A stretch of 63,278 nt of DNA from Paludibacteraceae bacterium (GCA_017384225.1 JAFNUD010000028.1:1-63278), one strand, 5' to 3'; positions 42,618-51,077 are shown, numbered from the stretch's first letter. The notes: a model not told the origin generated them from the sequence alone. Program-made: numbers and translations.

Positions 42618-43982
42618 TTAGTTTCCTAGATACGAGCGAACACAACGGAAACCAATATATGAACGGCTCTCATATTGGTACTCATAAGTACGGACGCCAC
42701 ATTGCAAATAGTAACTAATATCTTTCCAACTTCCACCCTTAATCACCTTACGTTTCAATATATTTGGATCATCCTTGCGTGCCATGTAAGGGAATTCAGG
42801 GTTCAAATCATGTACACTTGCGTTTGACGAACTTGAATAAGCCGAAGCGGTCCACTCTGCCACATTACCTGCCATATCAAACAATCCAAAATCATTTGGT
42901 TGGAACTGACCAACAGGCAAAGTAGATACACCTGTATCATTGTGATAAGAACCTCTATATGGTTTAAAATTCGCTAAGTAACAGCCCTCAGAATCACGAG
43001 CATAACGATCACCCCATGGATACATTGCCATACGATGACCTCCACGAGCAGCATATTCCCACTCTGCCTCGGTTGGGAGACGATAAGAATTGACCATCAC
43101 ATTCTTTTGTTGAGACCGCAGCAATTTAGTACGCCAATCGCAAAAAGCATGCGCTTGCTCCCATGTAACGCCCACTACAGGATACTCTGCATAGCCTGGA
43201 GCACTAAAATAGCTATATAGCAAAGGATCATTGTATGCATATTCAAAATCTCGAGCCCACACCATAGTATCTGGATAGATACAAATAATACCGTGGGTAT
43301 TTATATCAGTAGGTTGGCGCAATGGTCGCTCAATTGTCTCATAATGAATCTCATCATTCTCCACCCAAAAAGAATCAACGCGCACAGTTGCTCCCTTTGG
43401 ATAGGTACCGCGAGCCACATCAAACTTATTGGTACTTTTTACAGCTTGATCTATATTTACCCATGTGTAATTATAGCGCAACACTGTCGTTTTTAAGCCA
43501 CCTAAACCGCCATCATAAAACATCGGAGAAAGAATCTCACCAATTGGTTCATCTGGCATAAAGCGAGCCTCCCAAGGAATACGTTTCTTCCAATTAATCT
43601 GCACATTCTCATCATCTGTCTCACGAAGAGAAGGCAATGCGAATTCACTATCACTACCTTCTTCCTCTATCAGCAAGGAATAAGCTATTGAATCACGTAC
43701 CCAATCCACGAATTGATGATACTCACTATTGGTAATCTCCGTCTCATCCATCCAAAACGCATTTACCGTCACCATCACATTATTATCCGACTGGCTAAAT
43801 ACCGCAGATTGAGAATTAGCACCCATCAAGAAAGCTCCCTTACGCACAAGCACCATTCCATACGGATTTGCTTCTACAAAGCCCACTCCTGAAGTAGTAC
43901 CGACCAATTCGCCCGCAGGTGTACCACAGGCAACCATACCTAACAATAATACTACGATTGATAATACTTTTGTTACTTTCAT
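42618..43982 (-). CDS. gldK: T9SS outer-membrane-associated lipoprotein GldK/PorK
   Basis: A 454-residue lipoprotein. ATG 43982 (MKVTKVLS) gives a short signal peptide with lipobox MVAC; an ATG at 44009 would add nine lysine-rich residues. The body has a formylglycine-generating-enzyme (SUMF1) fold without its oxidase role: GAFLMGAN, VTVNAFWMDETEITNSEYHQF, SYRLPTEAEWEYAARGG, YPWGDRYARDSEGCYLANFKP, GNVAEWTASAY and YIGFRCV. GldK builds rings with GldN in the T9SS. Confidence 0.96.
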   Translation of the reverse strand: MKVTKVLSIVVLLLGMVACGTPAGELVGTTSGVGFVEANPYGMVLVRKGAFLMGANSQSAVFSQSDNNVMVTVNAFWMDETEITNSEYHQFVDWVRDSIAYSLLIEEEGSDSEFALPSLRETDDENVQINWKKRIPWEARFMPDEPIGEILSPMFYDGGLGGLKTTVLRYNYTWVNIDQAVKSTNKFDVARGTYPKGATVRVDSFWVENDEIHYETIERPLRQPTDINTHGIICIYPDTMVWARDFEYAYNDPLLYSYFSAPGYAEYPVVGVTWEQAHAFCDWRTKLLRSQQKNVMVNSYRLPTEAEWEYAARGGHRMAMYPWGDRYARDSEGCYLANFKPYRGSYHNDTGVSTLPVGQFQPNDFGLFDMAGNVAEWTASAYSSSSNASVHDLNPEFPYMARKDDPNILKRKVIKGGSWKDISYYLQCGVRTYEYQYESRSYIGFRCVRSYLGN

Positions 43983-44010
43983 TTTTTTGTATTTTTTGTT
44001 TATTTTCAAT

Positions 44011-44985
44011 TTACAAATATCTTACACTTTTGTATCTATTCGTTCGCTTAGGTTTCAACACGTTAAACCCATATGCCAAATATACTTCATGCGAACCATA
44101 ACTTTCTCTTATCAACCCATTCGCTGGCAATTCATAAGTGTATCCAACTTGCAAGCCGTCAATAATTTCCATCCCAAACAAAACATTCACACTACCAGCA
44201 ATCCTATACCCTAATCCAAAACGATAGCGATTATCCATCTGAGCCAACATCGTTAGATTAATGTCCCAACCCGCAAAATCAGTCTGCAGCATCGCGCTTG
44301 GCATCAACTCCCATCTTTTATTACTCAAACGCCAATTATATCCACCAGCGGCATACAGCGTCCCTCTGACGTTCAATTCTGCCTTATCACTCCACTGCAA
44401 TGTCGGTTGCGTCACATGACCATAACTCAAGCTTGCCCACCATTGAGGAGTCGAATAATACACACCCAAACACATATCAAACCCCATTCCTGAAACCCCA
44501 TTCTGACCACTGGACATGGGCAAAGCGTCATCAGTAACTGTGTGATAAGCATTATCTTCTACATCTGCAATATTGCTTATATTAATGCTATCAACAGCGA
44601 AAGTCAAATTCATAAAACCCAAATCCGCGCCCACGCTCAAGTTCCCTTTACCTATCTTAAAGCGGTAGGCATACGCCACATAAAAACTCTGGTTCGAAAA
44701 CAAACCAAAACGATCATTCACAAAACGCACACCTGCCGCATGACGAGTCTTACCTATCACAAAGGGCGAAGAAAACGAAAAATTAGTCGTCATCGGAGCA
44801 TCCATAATGCCCGTAAATTGCATACGATGACTACCTGATACTCTCATCAAATCACCCTCTCCTATCGCAGCAGGATTATAGACCGAACGCAAAAACATAT
44901 ACTGCCCTATCTGCGGATCAAATTGCGCTTGAATAGCCAAACTACCACACAACAAACCACCAATCAGTACAATATATCGTTTCAC
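44011..44985 (-). CDS. porP: T9SS outer-membrane protein PorP/SprF
   Basis: A member of the PorP/SprF family, with QIGQYMFLRSVYNPAAIGEGD at the N-terminus of the mature protein and repeated barrel strands. PorP links the periplasmic motor to the outer membrane and the attachment complex. The preferred start is GTG 44985 (MKRYIVLIGGLLCGSLAIQAQ as signal peptide). An ATG at 45036 is possible but overlaps the DUF2795 gene. It precedes gldK by 28 bases. Confidence 0.92.
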   Translation of the reverse strand: MKRYIVLIGGLLCGSLAIQAQFDPQIGQYMFLRSVYNPAAIGEGDLMRVSGSHRMQFTGIMDAPMTTNFSFSSPFVIGKTRHAAGVRFVNDRFGLFSNQSFYVAYAYRFKIGKGNLSVGADLGFMNLTFAVDSINISNIADVEDNAYHTVTDDALPMSSGQNGVSGMGFDMCLGVYYSTPQWWASLSYGHVTQPTLQWSDKAELNVRGTLYAAGGYNWRLSNKRWELMPSAMLQTDFAGWDINLTMLAQMDNRYRFGLGYRIAGSVNVLFGMEIIDGLQVGYTYELPANGLIRESYGSHEVYLAYGFNVLKPKRTNRYKSVRYL

Positions 44986-45019
44986 AACCCCACCCAATTT
45001 ATCTTTTTTTACACACGAA

Positions 45020-45241
45020 TCAATATTCTTCCTCATCAAAAAAGAAGTCATCTTTCGTAGGATAATCTGGCCATATATCTTCAATAGATTCAAACACTTC
45101 CTCATCATCCTCTATCTCTTGAAGATTCTCAATCACCTCCCAAGGAGCACCTATACGATTAGCATAATCCAACAACTCATCTTTGGTTGCTGGCCATGGA
45201 GCGTCCTCAATTTTTGTAGCTAATTCTAAAGTCCAATACAT
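45020..45241 (-). CDS. DUF2795 family protein
   Basis: A 73-residue acidic cytoplasmic protein with the conserved pattern YWTLELATKIEDAPWPATKDELLDYA, GAPWEVIENLQ and a closing DIWPDYPTKDDFFFDEEEY. Such proteins are common in Bacteroidota and have no defined role. It has its own promoter and is first in a transcript with the T9SS genes, which may be coincidental. Confidence 0.9.
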   Translation of the reverse strand: MYWTLELATKIEDAPWPATKDELLDYANRIGAPWEVIENLQEIEDDEEVFESIEDIWPDYPTKDDFFFDEEEY

Positions 45242-45284
45242 AATAAAAGGCAGCGCTATTCGCGCTTGTTACTAAATTAAGCGT

Positions 45285-45316
45285 GCAAAAGTAGTAAAAA
45301 AATATTATATATGCAA
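45285..45316 (-). promoter_or_regulatory. Promoter of the DUF2795-porP-gldKLMN operon
   Basis: -7 box TACTTTTGC (45285-45293), 18-bp spacer, -33 box TTGCA (45312-45316). The start codon is 44 bases downstream. No other promoter is evident before porP. Confidence 0.8.
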
Positions 45317-45330
45317 ATTTTTTGTAAAAA

Positions 45331-45879
45331 TTACATCTTTTTCCAAACAAATGGTGTTATTTTTTGTTCTTTTGCCACCCAACGAGCCAACACAAAGCAA
45401 TAATCACTCAAACGATTTACAAAAATCACGACCTGATTTGGGAAGTCTTTTTTATCCGAATCACACCACCTTATAATGGCACGTTCTAATCTGCGAGCGA
45501 TGGTGCGACACACATGACAACACGCCACCTCTTCACTACCGCCAGGCAAAATAAACTCGCGCAATTCTGGCAATTGATATTGCATATCATCTATCCACTG
45601 TTCCAACTGGGAAACAGCACTTTCTGGCACTTCCATATGAGCACCAGCCAATATAGCTCCCACATCAAATAGGCGATTTTGAATCCAAGATAGTTGCTCA
45701 TCAATCAGCACACCCCAACCACTATCACAAGCACCAATCTTTGCACGCAAACAACCCACAAAACTATTCAGTTCATCTGCCGTTCCGTATGCTTCTAATT
45801 GTTCGCATGACTTACGTACACGACCTCCTATTGCCAACGAAGTCATTCCTTTATCACCCGTCTTTGTGTAAATTTTCAT
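45331..45879 (-). CDS. Cob(I)yrinic acid a,c-diamide adenosyltransferase (PduO type)
   Basis: A 182-residue ATP:cob(I)alamin adenosyltransferase. The N-terminal KIYTKTGDKGMTSLAIGGRVRK ATP-binding segment, YGTADELNSFVG, and the C-terminal CRTIARRLERAII and VNRLSDYCFVLARW motifs match the PduO/MMAB family. It makes adenosylcobalamin for B12-dependent enzymes. It lies 11 bases after the methyltransferase gene on the same strand. Confidence 0.95.
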   Translation of the reverse strand: MKIYTKTGDKGMTSLAIGGRVRKSCEQLEAYGTADELNSFVGCLRAKIGACDSGWGVLIDEQLSWIQNRLFDVGAILAGAHMEVPESAVSQLEQWIDDMQYQLPELREFILPGGSEEVACCHVCRTIARRLERAIIRWCDSDKKDFPNQVVIFVNRLSDYCFVLARWVAKEQKITPFVWKKM

Positions 45880-45890
45880 AACAATCTGAT

Positions 45891-46748
45891 TTACAAACGC
45901 ATTCTATAATTTCTTTTCCAATAATGTTTATCAAAAAAGACCATTCCCATCTGGTATAAGTCTATTGTACTTGTTACCCGACTATCCGCACAAATCTCAT
46001 TCCACGCTCGTTCCATCTCGGGATTATAGTGTATATCATCCACCACGATCACACTCTTGTCATGCACCTTTTTCGCCAACACATTAAAATACGCACACGT
46101 GCTCGCATATGTGTGATTTGCATCCACAAATGCCACATCCACATTTTCTGGCAGACCATCAACTATCAAGCGCAACCTATCAACAGTCAGTTCCCCCACT
46201 TTGCAATCTATATTACTCAATCCCAAGCACTTCCAATTATCCATTGCTATTTCCGCCACCGCAGCACACCCCTCACAGGTCAACACGCTATTTCTGCTAT
46301 CCATGGCTGCTAAATATGCTGTTGTGATTCCCAAACTAGTCCCCAACTCCACAATATTCAAACCTTTGCCTATAGCCAATTGCCCATCACTAATCGCCCC
46401 TTGCGAATCCCCCATCCATCTCACTAATCTCGCTAACATTTGAGCATACTTCTTTTTCGCCAAACTACTTTTAGCTATCTCTGAGATTATACGCCGACTC
46501 TGTGCTCCATTCACCGATGATCCAGAGCCATAATCCGTAAACAACACTTCTCGATTATCCATCTGCAAGCTTTGACGCAAACTCTCTATTTCACCCCATG
46601 CATAATAGACGTTTGTATCCGACATAATCATGCTTGTCCATTCAAATAGACAGGGCGAATGTACCCCATGCCCACCTGTATGACGGGAAGTCAATTGATG
46701 CCTCAACCAAGTCCAAAAACGATATAGTGCTATTTTTAACAAATCCAA
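45891..46748 (-). CDS. Class I SAM-dependent methyltransferase
   Basis: A 285-residue methyltransferase. Its N-terminal part carries the RHTGGHGVHSPCLFEW signature found in a Bacteroidota family usually encoded beside the cobalamin adenosyltransferase. SAM-binding motif I is IVELGTSLGITTAYLA (132-147), and VAFVDANHTY and VIVVDDIHYN follow. The overall fold resembles O-methyltransferases. The substrate is unknown. Residues about 113-128 (GDSQGAISDGQLAIGK) are encoded by a repeat array and look inserted just before motif I. Confidence 0.88.
   Translation of the reverse strand: MDLLKIALYRFWTWLRHQLTSRHTGGHGVHSPCLFEWTSMIMSDTNVYYAWGEIESLRQSLQMDNREVLFTDYGSGSSVNGAQSRRIISEIAKSSLAKKKYAQMLARLVRWMGDSQGAISDGQLAIGKGLNIVELGTSLGITTAYLAAMDSRNSVLTCEGCAAVAEIAMDNWKCLGLSNIDCKVGELTVDRLRLIVDGLPENVDVAFVDANHTYASTCAYFNVLAKKVHDKSVIVVDDIHYNPEMERAWNEICADSRVTSTIDLYQMGMVFFDKHYWKRNYRMRL
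46368..46400. repeat. GCCTATAGCCAATTGCC-type repeat array inside the methyltransferase gene
   Basis: GCCTATAGCCAATTGCCC followed by ATCACTAATCGCCCC. It is related to the arrays at 23219-23259 and 33781-33810 and read in frame. Confidence 0.7.
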
Positions 46749-46785
46749 TGTTTAATACTTTAATTGTATATTTCCCAATTTCGCT

Positions 46786-46817
46786 GCAAAATTACAACTT
46801 TTTTTGCATATTTCAAA
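46786..46817 (-). promoter_or_regulatory. Promoter of the methyltransferase operon
   Basis: -7 box TAATTTTGC (46786-46794), 18-bp spacer and a weak -33 box TTTGA (46813-46817). It overlaps the divergent promoter by 14 bp. Confidence 0.65.
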
Positions 46818-46835
46818 AAAAAATCGTACCTTTGC
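46804..46835 (+). promoter_or_regulatory. Promoter of the SpmAB-type gene
   Basis: -33 box TTGCA (46804-46808), 18-bp spacer and -7 box TACCTTTGC (46827-46835). The start codon ATG is only 7 bases after the -7 box, so the transcript is probably leaderless or nearly so. Confidence 0.75.
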
Positions 46836-46842
46836 GCTCAAT

Positions 46843-48075
46843 ATGGTATTAAATTATATTTGGATAGGACTTATTTTGCTCGCAATCGTCATGGGTTGCG
46901 TGCAGTTTTTTGCGTTTGGGCAAAGCGATATATTCTCCGAGATACTCAACTCCACTTTTGCTTCTGCGGAGAGTGGATTTAAGATTTCCATTGGTTTGAC
47001 GGGTATTCTTTCGCTTTGGATGGGTATTCTCACTATTGGCCAGCAGGGCGGTGTCGTGAATACGCTTTCGCGGGGTGTTGCACCTTTTTTCCGTCGCATC
47101 TTCCCTGAGATTCCAGCGGAGCATCCTGTTTTTGGCACAATGTTTATGAATATCGCCTCCAACATGTTGGGATTGGACAATGCCGCTACCCCTATCGGGC
47201 TCAAAGCAATGACCCAGCTGCAGGAGATTAACGCAGATAAGACCAAAGCCAGCAATGCGATGATTATGTTTATCGTGTTGGGTGCCAGCGGACTTACGAT
47301 TATTCCGACTACTATCATGGCATATCGAGCACAACTTGGTGCTGCTAATCCTGCCGACGTATTTCTACCATTACTCATTGCCACATATTTCTCCACACTC
47401 GCAGGACTACTTGCTTGTTGTGTAGCACAACGAATTCGCATCTGGGACAAGGTGGTTTTAGGCGTAATTACCTTACTTACCGCACTTGTCGTTCTTTTGC
47501 TCATTTTAGCAAAACGCCTACCAGAAGAAACACTCAGCGCAACATCTGCTCTTTTGGCTGCAATCATCCTATTGGGAGTTATCTCTTGGTTTATTATACA
47601 AGCTACAATCCGAAAAGTTAATGTTTACGAAGCATTTATTGACGGAGCTAAAGAAGGCTTCAAGACTGCTATTGGTATCATTCCATACTTGATTGCAATT
47701 CTAGTAGCAGTCGGTATGTTCCGCGCTAGCGGAGCTATGGGATTATTAGAGCAAGGACTAGCCTATCTTTTTTCACTTGTAGGTATCAATCCAGATTTAT
47801 CTGCTGCTGTTCCTACAGCTATTATGAAACCGCTTTCTGGTAGTGGTGCACGTGGATTAATGATCGAAGCCATGACTACACATGGTGCCGATTCTTTGGT
47901 TGGTCGTTTGTGTTGTATCCTACAAGGTACTACAGACACCACTTTTTATGTATTGGCTGTTTATTTTGGCAGTATTGGTATAAAGGACACTCGTCATGCT
48001 GTCGTTTGTTGTTTAATCGCTGACCTTATAGGCGTTATCGCAGCTTTCACCGTTGCCAGCATCTTTTTCAGTTAA
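46843..48075 (+). CDS. Nucleoside-recognition membrane protein, SpmA-SpmB fusion
   Basis: A 410-residue membrane protein with ten or more hydrophobic segments. ATG 46843 is chosen because the -7 box ends at 46835; the longer in-frame ATG at 46804 falls in the promoter. The N-terminal half resembles SpmA (NMLGLDNAATPIGLKAM), and the C-terminal half resembles SpmB (IIPYLIAILVAVGMFRASG, IMKPLSGSGARGLMIEAM). The fusion is common in Bacteroidota, which do not sporulate, so its role is not spore maturation and remains unknown. Confidence 0.9.
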   Translation: MVLNYIWIGLILLAIVMGCVQFFAFGQSDIFSEILNSTFASAESGFKISIGLTGILSLWMGILTIGQQGGVVNTLSRGVAPFFRRIFPEIPAEHPVFGTMFMNIASNMLGLDNAATPIGLKAMTQLQEINADKTKASNAMIMFIVLGASGLTIIPTTIMAYRAQLGAANPADVFLPLLIATYFSTLAGLLACCVAQRIRIWDKVVLGVITLLTALVVLLLILAKRLPEETLSATSALLAAIILLGVISWFIIQATIRKVNVYEAFIDGAKEGFKTAIGIIPYLIAILVAVGMFRASGAMGLLEQGLAYLFSLVGINPDLSAAVPTAIMKPLSGSGARGLMIEAMTTHGADSLVGRLCCILQGTTDTTFYVLAVYFGSIGIKDTRHAVVCCLIADLIGVIAAFTVASIFFS

Positions 48076-48091
48076 CATCTAAACTACTATG

Positions 48092-48120
48092 CCCCTGAAC
48101 TTCTAAGCTTCTGAGTTCCC
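48092..48120. repeat. GAACTTCTAAGCTTC-type repeat just before ybeY
   Basis: CCCCTGAACTTCTAAGCTTCTGAGTTCCC. The reverse complement shares the AGAAGTT-CAGGGG core with the array at 29487-29524. Confidence 0.5.
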
Positions 48121-48123
48121 GCC

Positions 48124-48546
48124 ATGATTACCTTTACCCCCGATAACATCTCCATGCCCCCTCTCAACCTTCCTCAAGTAGAGCGTTGGATTCGTGCTGT
48201 GGCTGCACAGTATGGTTTTTCTGTGGGCGAACTTAATTATATCTTCTGCGACGACGAGAAGATACTTGCTGTCAATCGCGAGTTTCTCCAGCACGACTAT
48301 TATACGGATGTTATCACCTTTGATTATACCACGCGTACGCGCGTGAATGGCGATATATATATTTCCTTGGATACGGTAGCTACCAACGCCGAACAGGTAG
48401 GAGCGACTTTCGAACAGGAGCTTCATCGCATTATTATCCATGGCTTGTTGCACCTCACGGGTCAAGCTGACAAAACTCCCGAAACCAAAGCCCAGATGAC
48501 CGCCAAAGAGGAAGATGCGCTCTCAAAAATCACTCTTTTGCATTAA
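48124..48546 (+). CDS. ybeY: rRNA maturation endoribonuclease YbeY
   Basis: A 140-residue metalloprotein involved in 16S rRNA maturation and ribosome quality control. Recognisable parts are YIFCDDEKILAVNREFLQHDYYTDVITFDY, NGDIYISLDTV and the metal site HRIIIHGLLHLTGQADKT. The third ligand of the canonical HGxLHLxGYDH is replaced by Asp, as is common in Bacteroidota. It begins 48 bases after the SpmAB gene. Confidence 0.93.
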   Translation: MITFTPDNISMPPLNLPQVERWIRAVAAQYGFSVGELNYIFCDDEKILAVNREFLQHDYYTDVITFDYTTRTRVNGDIYISLDTVATNAEQVGATFEQELHRIIIHGLLHLTGQADKTPETKAQMTAKEEDALSKITLLH

Positions 48547-48582
48547 ATCCTCATAAACTTTGAAACTTTTTCGCTTTAAAAT

Positions 48583-48614
48583 TTGCTCAATTGCAAATTT
48601 TTCATTACCTTTGC
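48583..48614 (+). promoter_or_regulatory. Promoter of the EF-G2 gene
   Basis: -33 box TTGCT (48583-48587), 18-bp spacer, -7 box TACCTTTGC (48606-48614). The leader is about 140 bases and contains two CACTTTATGTG direct repeats (near 48635 and 48702). Confidence 0.75.
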
Positions 48615-48758
48615 AAGCGATATCAAAAAAACACCTCACTTTATGTGGAGCGTAGCAGAACCTATTTCGTCGAAGACTACTTTCGCGAAGCGCAGCGTAA
48701 CCACTTTATGTGAACAAAGTAAACAAGAAAATACTTAACATCTAAAACTAAACACGTT

Positions 48759-50921
48759 ATGGCTAAAGTTTATCAAGCTAACGAGATTAAGAACATTGCC
48801 CTCATGGGTGGCAGTGGCTCGGGTAAGACTACCCTTATGGAATCCATGCTCTTCGAGTGCGGGGTCATCAAACGTCGCGGAACCGTTGAAACACAATCTA
48901 CCGTCTGCGACTATTTTCCAGTAGAAAAAGAATATGGCTATTCAGTCTTTTCTTCAGTATGTAACATCGAGTTCAATAACAAAAAACTCAATATCATCGA
49001 CTGCCCAGGTTCAGATGACTTCTGTGGTGGTGCTATCACAGCTCTCCACGTGTCTGACACCGCTATCATCACCCTTACCGCAAATGGTGGCGTAGAGGTG
49101 GGCACACAAAACAACTTCCGCCGCGCTGAGAAAGCTAAGAAACCTATCGCTTTCGTCATCAATAAGTGCGACCACGAGAACGCTGACTTCGAGCGTACTT
49201 TCAACGAACTCAAAGAGGTGTTTGGTAACAAATGTACCCTCTTCCAATATCCTATCAACGCAGGTAAGGACTTCAACGCTGCCATTGATGTGCTCCAAGG
49301 CAAAATGCTCGTTTGGAAAGCAGAAGGTGGTGCGCCTGAGGCTAAAGATATCCCAGAGAGCGAGAAAGCTACTGTAGAAGAGATTCGCGCTCAACTCCTC
49401 GAGTGGGCTGCTGAGTCCGACGAGACTATCATGGACAAGTACTTCGAGCAAGGCACTCTCTCTGACGAAGAACTCATGCGCGGTCTTCAAACCGTATTTG
49501 CAGAAGGTAGCATGTACCCAGTAATCTGCACCAGCGGTCTTCGCGATATGGGTATCCGCCGCCTCATGGGATTCCTTGGCGAGATGACCCCATCCGTAGC
49601 AGATGCTCCAAAACCATTGACTATCAACGCAGAAGAAGTAGCTCCTGTGGCTACTGCTCCTACCTCTGCATTCATCTTCAAGACATCAGTTGAGCCACAC
49701 ATCGGTGAGGTGAACTACTTCAAGGTGATGCAAGGAACCCTCAAGCCAGGTGATGACGTATTGAACGTTGATCGCGGCACCAAAGAGCGTATCTCTCAAC
49801 TCTACTCTGTGGCTGGTAATATCCGCGTGCCTGTAGAGGAAGTGTCTGCTGGTGACATCGCTGCTACTGTAAAACTCAAAGACACTCGCACAGGTAACAC
49901 CCTCAATGCAAAAGACTGTGAGAACCAATATCCAGCTATCTCTTATCCAGATCCTAAATATCGCCGTGCTATCAAGCCAGTGAACGAGGCTGACTCTGAG
50001 AAGCTTTCTGCTCTCCTCACCCGTATGCACGAGGAGGACGCTACTTGGGTAGTAGAGCAATCTAAGGAGTTGAAGCAAGTGATCGTTTCAGGTCAAGGTG
50101 AGTTCCACCTCCGCACCCTGAAATGGCGTCTGGAGAACAACGATAAGATGATGGTTCAATACGAAGAGCCAAAGATTCCTTATCGTGAGACCATCACCAA
50201 GTCTGCTCGCGCTGACTATCGCCACAAGAAACAATCTGGTGGTTCTGGTCAATTCGGCGAAGTACACCTCATTGTGGAGCCATACGTAGAGGGCGAACCA
50301 GTTAAGGAGGTTTACAAGTTCGGTAACCAAGAGTACCGCATCTCTGTTCGTGACACCCAAGAGATTCCATTGGAGTGGGGCGGCAAGTTGGTGCTCATCA
50401 ACTCTATCGTGGGTGGTGCTATTGATGCACGCTTTATCCCTGCTATCTTGAAGGGCTTGATGGATCGTATTGAGCAAGGTCCTTTGACTGGCTCTTACGC
50501 TCGCGACGTGCGCGTTATTATTTACGATGGTAAGATGCACCCAGTAGATTCCAACGAAATCTCCTTCCGTTTGGCAGGTCGCAACGCCTTCGCTGAGGCG
50601 TTCAAGAACGCTAATCCAAAACTCTTGGAGCCTATCTACGAGGTTGAGGTATTCGTACCAAGCGAGATTATGGGTGATGTAATGTCTGACATCAACGGTC
50701 GCCGCGGTATGGTGCTCGGTATGGAGACTGAGAAAAACTTCACCACACTCAAGGCATTGGTTCCTTTGAAAGAGATGTCCTCTTACTCTACTACATTGTC
50801 TTCTCTCACGGGTGGTCGTGCTACTTTCACGATGAAGTTCAAGAGCTACGAACTCGTTCCTGGTGATGTACAAGACAAACTCATCAAGGAGTACGAGGCT
50901 ACTCAAAAAGACGAGGATTAA
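48759..50921 (+). CDS. fusA2: Elongation factor G paralogue EF-G2 (probably GTPase-deficient)
   Basis: A 720-residue protein with all five EF-G domains. The P-loop is GGSGSGKTT (17-25), G3 is DCPGSDDF (81-88) and G4 is NKCD (136-139). The catalytic His of the canonical DTPGH motif is Ser at position 85, and the switch I RGITI sequence is absent. In Bacteroides thetaiotaomicron a paralogue of this type, EF-G2, supports translocation without GTP hydrolysis and is needed during gut colonisation and starvation. Domains III-V are well conserved (GSGQFGEVHL, VFVPSEIMGDVMSDINGRRG). The gene ends at a strong terminator and is followed by an inserted AlbA_2 gene. Confidence 0.93.
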   Translation: MAKVYQANEIKNIALMGGSGSGKTTLMESMLFECGVIKRRGTVETQSTVCDYFPVEKEYGYSVFSSVCNIEFNNKKLNIIDCPGSDDFCGGAITALHVSDTAIITLTANGGVEVGTQNNFRRAEKAKKPIAFVINKCDHENADFERTFNELKEVFGNKCTLFQYPINAGKDFNAAIDVLQGKMLVWKAEGGAPEAKDIPESEKATVEEIRAQLLEWAAESDETIMDKYFEQGTLSDEELMRGLQTVFAEGSMYPVICTSGLRDMGIRRLMGFLGEMTPSVADAPKPLTINAEEVAPVATAPTSAFIFKTSVEPHIGEVNYFKVMQGTLKPGDDVLNVDRGTKERISQLYSVAGNIRVPVEEVSAGDIAATVKLKDTRTGNTLNAKDCENQYPAISYPDPKYRRAIKPVNEADSEKLSALLTRMHEEDATWVVEQSKELKQVIVSGQGEFHLRTLKWRLENNDKMMVQYEEPKIPYRETITKSARADYRHKKQSGGSGQFGEVHLIVEPYVEGEPVKEVYKFGNQEYRISVRDTQEIPLEWGGKLVLINSIVGGAIDARFIPAILKGLMDRIEQGPLTGSYARDVRVIIYDGKMHPVDSNEISFRLAGRNAFAEAFKNANPKLLEPIYEVEVFVPSEIMGDVMSDINGRRGMVLGMETEKNFTTLKALVPLKEMSSYSTTLSSLTGGRATFTMKFKSYELVPGDVQDKLIKEYEATQKDED

Positions 50922-51009
50922 TTCCGCAATACCGATATCCGATAACCATTATCCGATATCCAATATCCGATATCCAATCATCAGCGAGACTGCCGTAACG
51001 GCAGTCTCG
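50902..51009 (+). repeat. Direct repeat A: 3' end of EF-G2 plus downstream array and terminator
   Basis: Starting at the last 20 coding bases of EF-G2, the sequence is matched after the AlbA_2 gene at 52526-52614. Coding tail 19 of 20 identical, then ATACCGATATCC, AATATCCGATATCCAATCA and the AGACTGCC / GGCAGTCT stem. Confidence 0.85.
50929..50980. repeat. ATATCCGATATCC-type repeat array after EF-G2
   Basis: Units CCGATATCC, GATAACC and ATTATCCGATATCCA. The same family lies in frame within recJ at 17123-17159 and 17473-17505. Confidence 0.8.
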
Positions 51010-51016
51010 TTTTTTT
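50985..51016 (+). terminator. Terminator of the EF-G2 gene
   Basis: CGAGACTGCCGT / ACGGCAGTCTCG (50985-51009) is followed by seven T (51010-51016). Confidence 0.95.
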
Positions 51017-51026
51017 GCAAAGAAGT

Positions 51027-51063
51027 CACAAATTACCGAACGAAAACGCCACAAATTACCGAA
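51027..51063. repeat. Direct repeat CACAAATTACCGAA
   Basis: Two exact copies (51027-51040 and 51050-51063) at the head of the AlbA_2 cassette, before its promoter. Confidence 0.8.
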
Positions 51064-51077
51064 TTAGTAAAATAAAT

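Noticed and set aside
50088-50906. A 272-codon open frame on the minus strand inside EF-G2
   Set aside because: It is a mirror of a conserved coding region with biased codon use; no promoter or domain is visible.
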